Source: Lachnoclostridium phytofermentans ISDg (lineage in GTDB: Bacteria > Bacillota > Clostridia > Lachnospirales > Lachnospiraceae). Taken from it: a stretch of DNA of 64,000 nt. Position 1 is the first letter of the stretch, and the number at the start of each line of letters is the position of its first letter. Below the pieces are notes generated by a model. It was not told the origin of the DNA, searched no databases, and saw only the letters and a list, made by a program, of their open reading frames with translations. The stretch spans positions 1,690,001-1,754,000 of the forward strand of contig NC_010001.1 of NCBI RefSeq assembly GCF_000018685.1, read 5' to 3'. Positions 36,169 to 44,976 of the stretch are shown piece by piece. The position numbers and the translations under genes are program-made.

Positions 36169-36921
36169 ATGAATAAGAAAGAAAAAAGAATTGTTGCTAT
36201 TGCAGCAGCATTTGCGTTATGTTTTGGAATTTCTCCAGCAGTAAACGCAATGCACATCATGGAAGGATATCTTCCACCGAAATATTGTATCACTTGGGGG
36301 ATACTGTCTATTCCATTCCTTGTAGCTGGATATTTTTCAATCAAGAAAACGGTATCTAAGCAACATAGATCGATTACTATGCTTGCGATGGCAGGTGCGT
36401 TTGTTTTCGTACTTTCATCCCTGAAGATACCTTCAGTTACAGGTAGCTGCTCACATATGACGGGTACCGGATTAGGTGCCATTTTATTTGGACCAAGTGC
36501 AGTTAGTATTCTTGGTATTATCGTACTTATTTTCCAAGCTATTTTACTTGCTCATGGTGGATTGACGACACTTGGCGCAAATACATTTTCAATGGCGATT
36601 GCAGGCCCATTTGTTTCGTTTGGCATCTATAAATTATGTCAAAAGTTAAAAGTTAATAAGCTTTCTGGAATTTTTCTTGCAGCATTTGTTGGTGATTTAT
36701 TTACATACTGTGTAACGAGTATCCAGCTTGCTCTTGCCTATCCTTCAAGTAATGGTGGTGTAGGAGCTTCTGCTCTTAAATTCCTTGCAGTCTTTGCACC
36801 GACACAGGTACCATTGGCTATTATTGAAGGTATTTTAACTGTAGTTATTATGATTGGATTAGAAACATATGCGAAGGCAGAGCTGAACGATTTAGGCTTG
36901 GTGAATGGAGGTATTAATTAA
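36169..36921 (+). CDS. cbiM: Cobalt ECF transporter S component CbiM
   Basis: 250 aa. A signal peptide (basic start, hydrophobic core, cleavage after VNA) exposes the mature N-terminus MHIMEGYLPP, whose Met-His-Met-Glu supplies the metal site in this family. SCSHMTGTGLGAILFGP and the segment LLAHGGLTTLGANTFSMAIAGP are conserved. Substrate assigned as cobalt from the upstream cobalamin riboswitch and nearby cbi genes. AGGAGG precedes the ATG; cbiN overlaps by 1 bp. Confidence 0.94.
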   Translation: MNKKEKRIVAIAAAFALCFGISPAVNAMHIMEGYLPPKYCITWGILSIPFLVAGYFSIKKTVSKQHRSITMLAMAGAFVFVLSSLKIPSVTGSCSHMTGTGLGAILFGPSAVSILGIIVLIFQAILLAHGGLTTLGANTFSMAIAGPFVSFGIYKLCQKLKVNKLSGIFLAAFVGDLFTYCVTSIQLALAYPSSNGGVGASALKFLAVFAPTQVPLAIIEGILTVVIMIGLETYAKAELNDLGLVNGGIN

Positions 36922-37253
36922 TGTCAAAGACAAAAAGAACAGTTATAATCTTATTAGTTGTTGCTGTATTAATTGCAGTTATCCCGTTATTCGTGTTAAA
37001 GGGCGCTGAATTCGGTGGCTCTGATGATGCAGGTAGCCAAGTTGTTTCAGAGATTACAGGCGAAGAATATGAACCATGGTTTACTCCTGTTATGGAAACA
37101 TGGATTGGTGGAGAATTACCAGGTGAAATTGAAAGCTTAATCTTTTGCGTACAGACCGGTATTGGTGTAGGTGTTTTAGCTTTCTTTATGGGTAGATTTG
37201 TAGAGAGAACAAAAAAAGAAAATAGACAAGCAAAAGAAAATGTAATGAGTTAA
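36921..37253 (+). CDS. cbiN: Cobalt transport accessory protein CbiN
   Basis: 110 aa with two membrane segments (about 8-27 and 75-93) linked by an extracytoplasmic loop carrying GSDDAGSQVVSEI and YEPWFTPVMETW, as expected of CbiN, which helps load CbiM. Its start overlaps the cbiM stop. A hairpin at 37259 follows. Confidence 0.9.
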   Translation: MSKTKRTVIILLVVAVLIAVIPLFVLKGAEFGGSDDAGSQVVSEITGEEYEPWFTPVMETWIGGELPGEIESLIFCVQTGIGVGVLAFFMGRFVERTKKENRQAKENVMS

Positions 37254-37258
37254 ATTCT

Positions 37259-37296
37259 AAGCCTCATCTAGTCTTATTCTGGATGGGGCTTGGAAT
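37259..37296 (+). terminator. Probable intrinsic terminator after cbiN
   Basis: AAGCCTCATC pairs with GATGGGGCTT (one G-U), followed by GGAATTTT; the T-run is short, so partial readthrough to cbiK is possible. Confidence 0.6.
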
Positions 37297-37366
37297 TTTG
37301 GTATAGCAGTACCAAATACTAAGATGGTAAATTCTTAGATTAATACTATAAAGATAGGTAGAGGTG

Positions 37367-37398
37367 ATAGTGTGGTAAATCAAGGCTTTTCACACTAT
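37367..37398 (+). promoter_or_regulatory. Stem-loop in the cbiK leader
   Basis: ATAGTGTG (37367-37374) and CACACTAT (37391-37398) are perfect inverted copies about 20 bp before the cbiK start. No T-run follows. It could affect ribosome access or be an operator. Confidence 0.4.
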
Positions 37399-37420
37399 TG
37401 CGACAGAATGGAGGATTTAT

Positions 37421-38206
37421 ATGAAAAGAAAAGCAATTCTTGTAGTAAGTTTTGGTACAAGTCATAATGATACACGTCAAAAGACGATTGATCAAATTGA
37501 GATGGATATACAACAGGAATATCTGGAGTATGCTATCTATCGTGCATTTACAAGTAAAATGATTATAAATATTCTAGGGAGTAGAGATGGAATTCATGTA
37601 TTTACAATGACAGAAGCAATGGAGCAGATGAAACTAGATGGCATTGAAGAAGTTATTGTTCAACCTACACATATTTTAAATGGAATTGAAAATGACATCA
37701 TGATTCACGACGTCAATTTATATAAAGAAGACTTTAATGTTATTTTATTTGGAGCACCGTTATTGAATGTGACTGAGGATTATAAGAAGGTAATAAAAGC
37801 ATTTGTAAAGAAGATACCAGCACTCAGCCAAAATGAAGCTATCGTTTGTATGGGACATGGATCAGAGCATTATACCAATGCATCCTATGCCGCTCTTGAT
37901 TATATGTTTAAGTCGCAAGGATATGATAATATTTATGTTGCAACGGTGGAAGCATACCCATCTCTTGAAGATATAATAGAGAAATTGAGGGAAAATAAGT
38001 ATCGTAAGATTATACTTATTCCATTCATGATAGTGGCTGGGGATCATGCCAAAAACGATATGGCTGGTGATGAAGATGATTCATGGAAAGTTATTTTGGA
38101 GAGCGAGGGTTTTGAAGTTACTTGCGTGCTGGAAGGACTTGGAGAGAATTCGGATATTCGAAGAATATTTGTTGAACATATAAATGAAGTACTCACAAGT
38201 GAATAA
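37421..38206 (+). CDS. cbiK: Sirohydrochlorin cobaltochelatase (anaerobic)
   Basis: 261 aa; inserts Co2+ into sirohydrochlorin, the entry step of the cobalt-early pathway. KAILVVSFGTSHNDTRQKTID is the CbiK N-terminus; the catalytic histidines lie in VCMGHGSEHYTNASYAAL and FMIVAGDHAKNDMAGDEDDSWK. No signal peptide, so cytosolic, unlike periplasmic CbiK-P forms. Its place after cobalt uptake genes links metal import to use. Confidence 0.94.
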   Translation: MKRKAILVVSFGTSHNDTRQKTIDQIEMDIQQEYLEYAIYRAFTSKMIINILGSRDGIHVFTMTEAMEQMKLDGIEEVIVQPTHILNGIENDIMIHDVNLYKEDFNVILFGAPLLNVTEDYKKVIKAFVKKIPALSQNEAIVCMGHGSEHYTNASYAALDYMFKSQGYDNIYVATVEAYPSLEDIIEKLRENKYRKIILIPFMIVAGDHAKNDMAGDEDDSWKVILESEGFEVTCVLEGLGENSDIRRIFVEHINEVLTSE

Positions 38207-38302
38207 AAAGATTCTGATGTTAGTTGAGAAACTGATCTTATTATATGTGATGTAGGTATTCGCAGAGCCGTCTGTAATCTTGTTGGAGAGAATAAATTCG
38301 AG

Positions 38303-38341
38303 GTAACAGCCACCTTGCGGTGTAGTAATAAATATAGATAG
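38303..38341. repeat. Dispersed hairpin motif, copy 1
   Basis: GGTAACAGCCACCTTGCGGT then GTAGTAATAAATATAGATA. A related copy lies at 53165. CCACC/GGTG form a short stem. Origin unknown. Confidence 0.5.
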
Positions 38342-38439
38342 AAAGTTATAAGTGTACAATGATATAATATGAATTGTTGCATATTGTAATAGAAAGCGAA
38401 CTAAAGTTTTCTAAGAATTTTGACAGGAGAGTGATTAAG

Positions 38440-39198
38440 ATGAAAAACCAAATTAAAAGTATGCTTATTGTGTTTCTATTATTTATTTCAATTACTGGAT
38501 GTTCGAGTGCGAAAAAAAGTTTAGACACAAACAATAATAATAGTACAAATGGTAACGAAATTTCTAAAACCAGTGTTCCAACAAGTCCAACTCCTACCAT
38601 TTTAGATAGTATTAATGAAAACACAGAGACCCAGATACCTTCCAATAATTCAGGATTGGAAGCTTATAAAGCAGTATTGCAGAACAAAACTGAATTCTTC
38701 AGCACAGATAACAATAAAAAATTATGTTTGAATGATTTTTTAACAAACAAAGAAAACTATGACACTATCTTCAATGTAACGCACTTTACGGTACTAGACA
38801 TGGAGGATGGCAAAGTAGTTGTTCTTGAATTATCAGTAGGCGATCAACCAGAGTTTTATGAAATCCTTCATTATGCAAATGATACAGTGTATGGATACCT
38901 TATTGTGTACAGGGGGTTAGAACAGCTAAAAGCGGATGGAACATTTCTTTACTCTAGCGGTGCAGCAGATAATGGTATCGGAAAATTAAAATTCGAGTCA
39001 GATACCCTTGAAACGGATATATTAGGGTACAGTAAATCAAATCAGAGCGATGATAAATTAGTCATATTATATTCCATTCATAATCAACCAGTTACGAAAG
39101 AACTCTTTGATGCTTTCGTGAATGAACAGCTTGAAAAAAAAGATGTCATATGGCATGAATTTTCTCAAAAAAATATGGAAGAAATCTTTGGACTATGA
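38440..39198 (+). CDS. Lipoprotein of unknown function
   Basis: 252 aa from ATG 38440, which has CAGGAGAG 8-10 nt upstream; an in-frame start 22 codons earlier gives a non-signal N-terminus. The signal peptide MKNQIKSMLIVFLLFISITGCSS ends in lipobox ITGC. A Ser/Thr/Asn/Pro-rich linker (about 25-65) precedes a globular domain of about 185 residues with mixed strand pattern. No family recognised. Surface-anchored; monocistronic in context. Confidence 0.75.
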   Translation: MKNQIKSMLIVFLLFISITGCSSAKKSLDTNNNNSTNGNEISKTSVPTSPTPTILDSINENTETQIPSNNSGLEAYKAVLQNKTEFFSTDNNKKLCLNDFLTNKENYDTIFNVTHFTVLDMEDGKVVVLELSVGDQPEFYEILHYANDTVYGYLIVYRGLEQLKADGTFLYSSGAADNGIGKLKFESDTLETDILGYSKSNQSDDKLVILYSIHNQPVTKELFDAFVNEQLEKKDVIWHEFSQKNMEEIFGL

Positions 39199-39271
39199 TT
39201 AAAAACTAAACTTTAAACATGATACATACAGATGATAGATACGGCAAATTATTGAAATGAGGGGATTTAAT

Positions 39272-39592
39272 ATGTTAGGAACACAAGTAAACTTATACTA
39301 CTATTCGGGAACCGGTAATACCTTGCTGGTAGTTAAGGAAATGATAAAAATCTTTTCTGCAAGAGGGATACAGGTTACTCTCCATAAAATTGAATATACG
39401 GACCCAAAGAAAATAGATACCGAAAAAGCTATCGGACTTGCTTTCCCGGTTGCTTTCCAGTCTACATTTCCCTTTGTATGGAATTTCCTTAAAGCTCTAC
39501 CCCAGACGGAAGGGACTCCTGTTTTCATGATAGATACAATGATGGCCTTCATGCGAAGTATGCATGCGGTGCCTCAGTTTCTGCCCAGCTAA
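39272..39592 (+). pseudogene. Truncated flavodoxin / EFR1-type ferrodoxin gene
   Basis: 106 aa from ATG 39272 (GAGGGG upstream). The N-terminal flavodoxin fold is clear: NLYYYSGTGNTLLVVKEM with the FMN-phosphate loop and GLAFPVAFQSTFPFVWNFLKALPQTEGTPVFMIDTM. The protein stops at about 40% of the usual EFR1 length, before the ferredoxin half with its two 4Fe-4S clusters. The next 80 bp do not continue a recognisable domain. Probably inactive. Confidence 0.7.
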
Positions 39593-39679
39593 TGCTGTAC
39601 TCATTCCGGGGAAAAAGTTCAAACAATATCGAGTCATTAAGGCAAAGGAACTATGAAACCAAAACTTGAATCAAACGCC

Positions 39680-39722
39680 GAGTCTATGTTTTTCTTTTTG
39701 AAAAGCGTAGGCTCTTTTTTTT
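39680..39722 (+). terminator. Intrinsic terminator
   Basis: GAGTCTATGTTTTTC pairs with GAAAAGCGTAGGCTC through G-U pairs, then a run of T. It isolates the sugar transport operon. Confidence 0.82.
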
Positions 39723-39844
39723 GCTCTGAATACGCCATATCTTGAAAATGTCATGAAATGAACATAATCAGTAATTAGAAGGAATTATCTCAAATGACAT
39801 CTGATTGTATAATCAATACATAGGAATAAGAAACGAGGAATGAT

Positions 39845-40771
39845 ATGAAAACATTTGTCATTAATAAAAAAAGGTATATCAAAAATAAGCATAAAGATAA
39901 TTTAACAGCGTTTTTATTTTTACTACCCTGCTTGATAGGCTTTGTGGCATTCATCGTATTCCCTGTAGTAGCATCATTACTGCTGGGCTTTACGGAGTGG
40001 AATTTCCTAGGGGGATTAAAAGGAATTAAATTTATTGGACTTGATAATTTTAAAACACTATTAAGCGGTAAGGATTTGTGGTTTAACGAGTCGTTTAAAA
40101 ACACGCTTATATTCGCAGCTATAACAGTACCGGTAGGTTTGGCATTGGGACTTATTGTTGCAACCGTTATGAATAAATATGTATATTGCTCTGGATTATT
40201 CAAAGTAATTGTTTTTATACCTTATATCTCTAGTGTTGTAGCTTCGGTAATTGTATGGCAGGTTATGTTGCAGCCATCCTATGGACCAATCAATTCTATA
40301 TTGACTTCTTTAGGAATTTCAAATCCGCCAAAGTGGTTTGTTGATCCAAAATGGGCTATGCCAACCATTATAATATTTCAAATATGGCAGACACTTGGCT
40401 ATAACGTAATCGTGTTTATGGCAGGCTTAAAAGGAATTTCAAGTGAGCTTTATGAAGCGGCATCCATTGATGGAGCCTCAGAATTACGGAAGTTTAAAGA
40501 TATAACAATTCCTTTAATTTCACCTACAACGTTCTTCTTATCTACCATGGGTATCATTGGTTCGTTCAAAGTATTTGATTCTATCAGTGTTGCTACGAAA
40601 GGCGGACCGGGAAATGCAACTTCGGTCGTTGCGTTTTATATTTACCGAGAAGCTTTTGAACTATATCGAATGGGAACCGCAAATGCTGCAGCATGGATTA
40701 TGTTTATCATTATCTTTGTTGTTACCATGATACAACTTAGGGGACAAAACAAATGGGTTACTTACGACTAA
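39845..40771 (+). CDS. Carbohydrate ABC transporter permease, MalF/UgpA type
   Basis: 308 aa, six membrane segments. LTAFLFLLPCLIGFVAFIVFPVVASLLLGFTEW is the usual first segment of CUT1 permeases; the EAA loop reads YEAASIDGASELRKFKDITIPLISPT. Forms a channel with the MalG-type partner at 40791. No ATPase gene is in the cluster, so a shared MsmX-type ATPase is likely, as in other Firmicutes. GAGGAATG precedes the ATG; a TATAAT at 39808 may be the -10. Confidence 0.92.
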   Translation: MKTFVINKKRYIKNKHKDNLTAFLFLLPCLIGFVAFIVFPVVASLLLGFTEWNFLGGLKGIKFIGLDNFKTLLSGKDLWFNESFKNTLIFAAITVPVGLALGLIVATVMNKYVYCSGLFKVIVFIPYISSVVASVIVWQVMLQPSYGPINSILTSLGISNPPKWFVDPKWAMPTIIIFQIWQTLGYNVIVFMAGLKGISSELYEAASIDGASELRKFKDITIPLISPTTFFLSTMGIIGSFKVFDSISVATKGGPGNATSVVAFYIYREAFELYRMGTANAAAWIMFIIIFVVTMIQLRGQNKWVTYD

Positions 40772-40790
40772 GAAGAGGCGGGGCGATTAA

Positions 40791-41633
40791 GTGAAAAAGA
40801 GTATGTATAAGAAAAAGATTATAAAAAAGTTGATTACAACAATAGTTCTCGGTTTATTTATATTAACTATGTTATTTCCTTTACTATGGATGCTGTCAAC
40901 TTCGTTTAAATTGGAGATAGATGTATTTAATTTCCCAATTGAATGGATTCCACCCAAGTTCACACTTAATAATTACATAAAAATTTGGAGAGGTAATTAT
41001 AACTTTCCATTATATTATTGGAATACAATCAAAGTTACGGTATTAGTTGTATTGATTCAAATTGTTATTTCATCTATGGCTGCATATGCATTTGCAAAAC
41101 TTGATTTTAAATTTAAGAATCTACTATTTTCTATATTTTTAGCGACAATGATGATTCCGGATCAGGTAACTTTGGTACCACGATTTATGCTGTTAACTAA
41201 AATGCAACTTTTAAATTCACATTTCGGATTAATACTAATGTTATCCTTTAGTGTTTACGGAGTTTTCTTACTGCGACAGAGTATGATTGCCCTGCCGGAT
41301 ACTATAATCGAAGCAGCAAAAATTGATGGAGCAAATCATTTTATTATATTTATAAGAATAGTCCTTCCGATGACGAAATCAATTATAGCAACTTTAGCAA
41401 TTTTAAGATTTGTATGGACCTGGAATGATTATCAAAACCCATTGATTTTCCTTCGTGACAGCAAGTTATTTACCTTACAGTTAGGAATGCAGCAGTTTGC
41501 ATCTGTATCGGGAACGTTCTATTCCTTACTGATGGCAGCATCTGTTTGTGCTATTGTGCCACTCCTACTAGTGTTTATAATTGGTCAGAATTATGTAATT
41601 GAAGGTATCGCATCCGGTGCGGTAAAGGGATAA
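40791..41633 (+). CDS. Carbohydrate ABC transporter permease, MalG/UgpE type
   Basis: 280 aa, six membrane segments. FILTMLFPLLWMLSTSFK near the N-terminus and the EAA loop IEAAKIDGANHFIIFIRIVLPMTKSIIATLAIL identify the MalG-type subunit. GTG start after GAGGCGGGGCG. Twenty bp after its partner. A small stem-loop (41645-41663) separates it from the binding-protein gene, which here comes last in the transporter set. Confidence 0.92.
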   Translation: MKKSMYKKKIIKKLITTIVLGLFILTMLFPLLWMLSTSFKLEIDVFNFPIEWIPPKFTLNNYIKIWRGNYNFPLYYWNTIKVTVLVVLIQIVISSMAAYAFAKLDFKFKNLLFSIFLATMMIPDQVTLVPRFMLLTKMQLLNSHFGLILMLSFSVYGVFLLRQSMIALPDTIIEAAKIDGANHFIIFIRIVLPMTKSIIATLAILRFVWTWNDYQNPLIFLRDSKLFTLQLGMQQFASVSGTFYSLLMAASVCAIVPLLLVFIIGQNYVIEGIASGAVKG

Positions 41634-41644
41634 AACTGCATATA

Positions 41645-41663
41645 AAACTGGAAAGACCAGTTT
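41645..41663 (+). promoter_or_regulatory. Small stem-loop between permease and binding-protein genes
   Basis: AAACTGG, loop AAAGA, CCAGTTT followed by ATTATATGATATAATG. It could be an attenuator or an mRNA-stability hairpin; the TATAAT just downstream may be the -10 of an internal promoter for the binding-protein gene, though no clear -35 was seen. Confidence 0.4.
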
Positions 41664-41695
41664 ATTATATGATATAATGAAAAAGGAGGTTTACT

Positions 41696-43045
41696 ATGAA
41701 AAAAATTTTAGTATTATTCATGGTTTTTACACTCAGCGTGTCTACGCTTGTTGGATGTGGGGGCAAGACAGATGAGAAAACCGGAACAACGCCAACCACC
41801 AAAGGAACATCGGATGAGGTAATTGAACTTACCTATCTGACCTATAATGGTACCAGAGATGCAGCTGGCAATTTGATCGTTCAGAATATGGCTGATGCTT
41901 ATATGGCAGAACATCAAAATGTTAAGATTATAGTTGATATTCAAGCAGAGAATAATTCAACGGATTTCTTGACAAAATTGGATTTATTACAATTAACTGG
42001 CCAGACCGGAGATATCATTCAGATTCCTAGTTATAGAGAATATGCTCCGAGAGCTGCGGAAGGTTTCTTTGCATCGATTAATGATGTGTTAACATCAGAA
42101 GGGATTAAGTATGATGATGTATATGCATACCCTTCCGTAGTTAATGGAACCTACTATGGGATTCCAAGTGAGCCGGGAATTTACGTTGTATTTATTAACA
42201 AAGAAATGTTAGACGAAGCAGGATTACCAATACCGAAAGAAGGCTGGACCTGGGATGACTATAGGGATTATGCTGTTGCCATGACAAAGGGCGAAGGTGC
42301 AAATAAAGTATATGGTTCTTATTTACATACATGGTCAGAATTCAGAAGAGAAGGCTTATACAATGCGGTTTTAGACAACCCGTTTATCAAGGCGGATGGT
42401 ACATCTAATTTAGACAGCCCTCTGTTTGGTGAATGGTTACAGTTTATGTATGATATTGAGAACACCTATGGTTGTCAAGTTCCTTATGCAGATGCCAAAG
42501 CGACAAGCATGGCATACAGAGATGTATTTTTACAAGGGAAGGCAGCTATGACCGTGATTGGTACATGGGTATATTCCGACATAGTAAATACAGAAACATA
42601 TCCACATGATTTTCAGACTGTAACTGCTCCTTTCCCAGTATTTGCGGATGGTAAGGCAGGAGTAACACAAGGTGGAATTAGCTATAACTGCGTCGGTGCA
42701 GGAACAGAGCATGTGAAAGAAGCTTATGATTTTGCAAGATATATGTCAAATGAAGGGGCTGTCTCACAAAATATTTTCCCAGCAACAAAAGACGGTGATA
42801 TTGTGTCCGTATTAAAAGCTAAAGTTGGTGACAGAACAGATTTGGTTGATATTGATTCCGCAGTAAAAGTGTGGACAAGTAATGATTTAGTGCCGAATAT
42901 TGTTACCAACAAGCCTGATAAGTTTGTAGAAATAGATAGTATTTTCAATACAGAATCAGAAAAGTTCTTATTGGGAGGACAGAATCTAGAAACAACATTG
43001 AAAAATCTTCAGGATCAGGGAAATGCTATTATTAATCAAAAATAA
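41696..43045 (+). CDS. Sugar ABC transporter solute-binding lipoprotein
   Basis: 449 aa, SBP family 1. Signal peptide KKILVLFMVFTLSVSTLVGCGG with lipobox LVGC, a Thr-rich linker, then ITYLTYNG-type first strand (ELTYLTYNGTRDAAGN), FFASINDVL, YYGIPSEPGIYVVFINKEML and LPIPKEGWTWDDYRDYA, all usual in CUT1 binding proteins. Anchored on the outer face of the membrane. Strong AAAGGAGG. The neighbouring GH95 gene suggests fucosylated or related oligosaccharides as ligand; that is inference. Confidence 0.93.
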   Translation: MKKILVLFMVFTLSVSTLVGCGGKTDEKTGTTPTTKGTSDEVIELTYLTYNGTRDAAGNLIVQNMADAYMAEHQNVKIIVDIQAENNSTDFLTKLDLLQLTGQTGDIIQIPSYREYAPRAAEGFFASINDVLTSEGIKYDDVYAYPSVVNGTYYGIPSEPGIYVVFINKEMLDEAGLPIPKEGWTWDDYRDYAVAMTKGEGANKVYGSYLHTWSEFRREGLYNAVLDNPFIKADGTSNLDSPLFGEWLQFMYDIENTYGCQVPYADAKATSMAYRDVFLQGKAAMTVIGTWVYSDIVNTETYPHDFQTVTAPFPVFADGKAGVTQGGISYNCVGAGTEHVKEAYDFARYMSNEGAVSQNIFPATKDGDIVSVLKAKVGDRTDLVDIDSAVKVWTSNDLVPNIVTNKPDKFVEIDSIFNTESEKFLLGGQNLETTLKNLQDQGNAIINQK

Positions 43046-43060
43046 AAGTATGGTATAATA

Positions 43061-43105
43061 ATCTCAAACAGGGATGGGCATTTGCTTATCTCTTTTTGAG
43101 ATTTT
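43061..43105 (+). terminator. Probable terminator after the binding-protein gene
   Basis: ATCTCAAA (43061-43068) pairs with TTTGAGAT (43095-43102), followed by TTT; inner loop 26 nt. Weak, so readthrough to the sensor gene is possible. Confidence 0.5.
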
Positions 43106-43158
43106 GCACAATAAGTCAAGTAACTTGCTTATTCATTTTGATAAGGGAGATAGAGAGC

Positions 43159-44928
43159 GTGAGAAATATGAAAAAATGGTTGAGTAAATTAAGCATATTT
43201 CAAAAAATAATTTTGATTATTTCCTTAACCATTGCTATTTCGTTAAGAATTACCAATAATTTTACAGAGAAAACAATTACTAATATTGTAACAAAGCAAA
43301 TTTATGAAGGAAATATAAGCACGCTGAGTTCTTCCTCAGCTCAGATAAGTGATAAGATAAATCGTAATGTGTCTTTAATTCGTGCTTTAAGTACCGACTC
43401 TCAAGTAAAAGAGTATTTACAGGAAGTTCCGAGAAGTGATTATGAGAATATAAACATCATTAACAAGATGAATGAAATTATTTTAAACTATGTTTATAAC
43501 ATGTTTGATACAGAAACAATGATAGCTATCATATCAAGTAAAGATGATGTATATGCAAACTGGGAAATGCAAAATCAGGAAACATTAATTAATTTAAAGA
43601 ATGAATACTTGCGTTACCATAATAAGGGTCAGGACAAAGAATATACCTTATATACCAAGATGGAATTGGATATATCATTATCCTCCAATAAAACGTTCAA
43701 AAATAAATTTACAATGGCACTGCCGATTTATAGCAATAAAAGCGAGAACAATATTTTGGGAGTGGCAATTGTATTTATAGAGGAAGAAAATTTATATGAT
43801 GCTATTTCTTTTAAGGTTGATGAACAACATACAACGGTACTAATTGATAAATCAAATAATATAATTTCAGCCAAAGACAAAACACTGATTGGAAAACAAG
43901 TGGAAGTGGCATTTAACTTTGTGAAAAATAAATCCTCTAAAGGTTACTATGCCGATAAAGAAGGCAAGATGATAATAACCCAGAAGCAAGTGAATAAGTC
44001 TAAATTTACTATCATAGATATTATGAAAGTCCAGTATGTACAGGAACAAGTTGACCTGGTAATGAGGAATGTGCAAATAATTAATATTCTTACAATTATT
44101 ATTATAATTATTGTTTGCTATTTTACATTAAGAGGAATCACAAAACCACTAAAGAGATTAACAGAGCAAATGGTGACCCAGGATTATTCAACCTTTGAAC
44201 AAGATAACCAGAATCTAGGCAAAAACGAGGTCAGACTATTAGAAAAAAGCTTTCAAGTCATGAAATACGATATAGAAGAGCTGATAAAAGAAAATAAATT
44301 AAAAGAAGAAGAAAAGCGAAAGACAGAAATTAAAGCACTTCAATCACAGATTAAGCCTCATTTTTTATTTAATACGCTGAATGCAATTCGCTGTACAATT
44401 ATAAATAACAATAATGATAAGGCAGCAGATTTAGTTTATAAACTAGCAATGCTTCTACGTATGACTTTAGTGAAAGGTGATGCATTAATTACTTTAAAAG
44501 AAGAATTAGAAACAATAGGATATTATTTAGATATTCTCATCATGCGTCATGGGACTCAAATCGATTACCAGATTGATATTTCACCCTTGGCAGAAGAAGT
44601 TTTAGTTCCAAAACTATTTTTGCAGCCACTTGTTGAAAATAGTGTAGTTCATGGATTTTCACAGCAGAATATAGATGCTACGATTAAAATTAAGACTATT
44701 TTTGTAGACAATTTTCTTGTTATTCAGGTAATGGATAACGGTAAGGGGATAGAGGAAGATATTGATATGATTAAATCTGACATCCAATATGAAAATGAGT
44801 TTTCTGGTATCGGACTTATGAATGTTAATAGTAGGTTGAAGCTTTATTTTGGAAAAGAATCGGGACTGAAAATCTATTCGAAAAACGGATGGACTATTTC
44901 TGAAGTATGGATACATCAACATAGATAG
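43159..44928 (+). CDS. Sensor histidine kinase, YesM type
   Basis: 589 aa from GTG 43159 (AGGGAGA 8 nt upstream); ATG 43168 is an alternative, and the longer frame from 43096 overlaps the terminator. Two membrane segments (about 15-32 and 300-325) flank an extracytoplasmic sensor domain. HAMP (TLRGITKPLKRLTEQM), then the His_kinase phospho-acceptor LQSQIKPHFLFNTLNAIR and HATPase with LQPLVENSVVHGF and NGKGIEED. Pairs with the YesN-type regulator 49 bp downstream; probably senses the sugar taken up by the adjacent transporter. Confidence 0.92.
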   Translation: MRNMKKWLSKLSIFQKIILIISLTIAISLRITNNFTEKTITNIVTKQIYEGNISTLSSSSAQISDKINRNVSLIRALSTDSQVKEYLQEVPRSDYENINIINKMNEIILNYVYNMFDTETMIAIISSKDDVYANWEMQNQETLINLKNEYLRYHNKGQDKEYTLYTKMELDISLSSNKTFKNKFTMALPIYSNKSENNILGVAIVFIEEENLYDAISFKVDEQHTTVLIDKSNNIISAKDKTLIGKQVEVAFNFVKNKSSKGYYADKEGKMIITQKQVNKSKFTIIDIMKVQYVQEQVDLVMRNVQIINILTIIIIIIVCYFTLRGITKPLKRLTEQMVTQDYSTFEQDNQNLGKNEVRLLEKSFQVMKYDIEELIKENKLKEEEKRKTEIKALQSQIKPHFLFNTLNAIRCTIINNNNDKAADLVYKLAMLLRMTLVKGDALITLKEELETIGYYLDILIMRHGTQIDYQIDISPLAEEVLVPKLFLQPLVENSVVHGFSQQNIDATIKIKTIFVDNFLVIQVMDNGKGIEEDIDMIKSDIQYENEFSGIGLMNVNSRLKLYFGKESGLKIYSKNGWTISEVWIHQHR

Positions 44929-44976
44929 CAAAGAGTTGTAGAAAAGTGAAAGATTATTTCTTAGGGGACATAAAAG

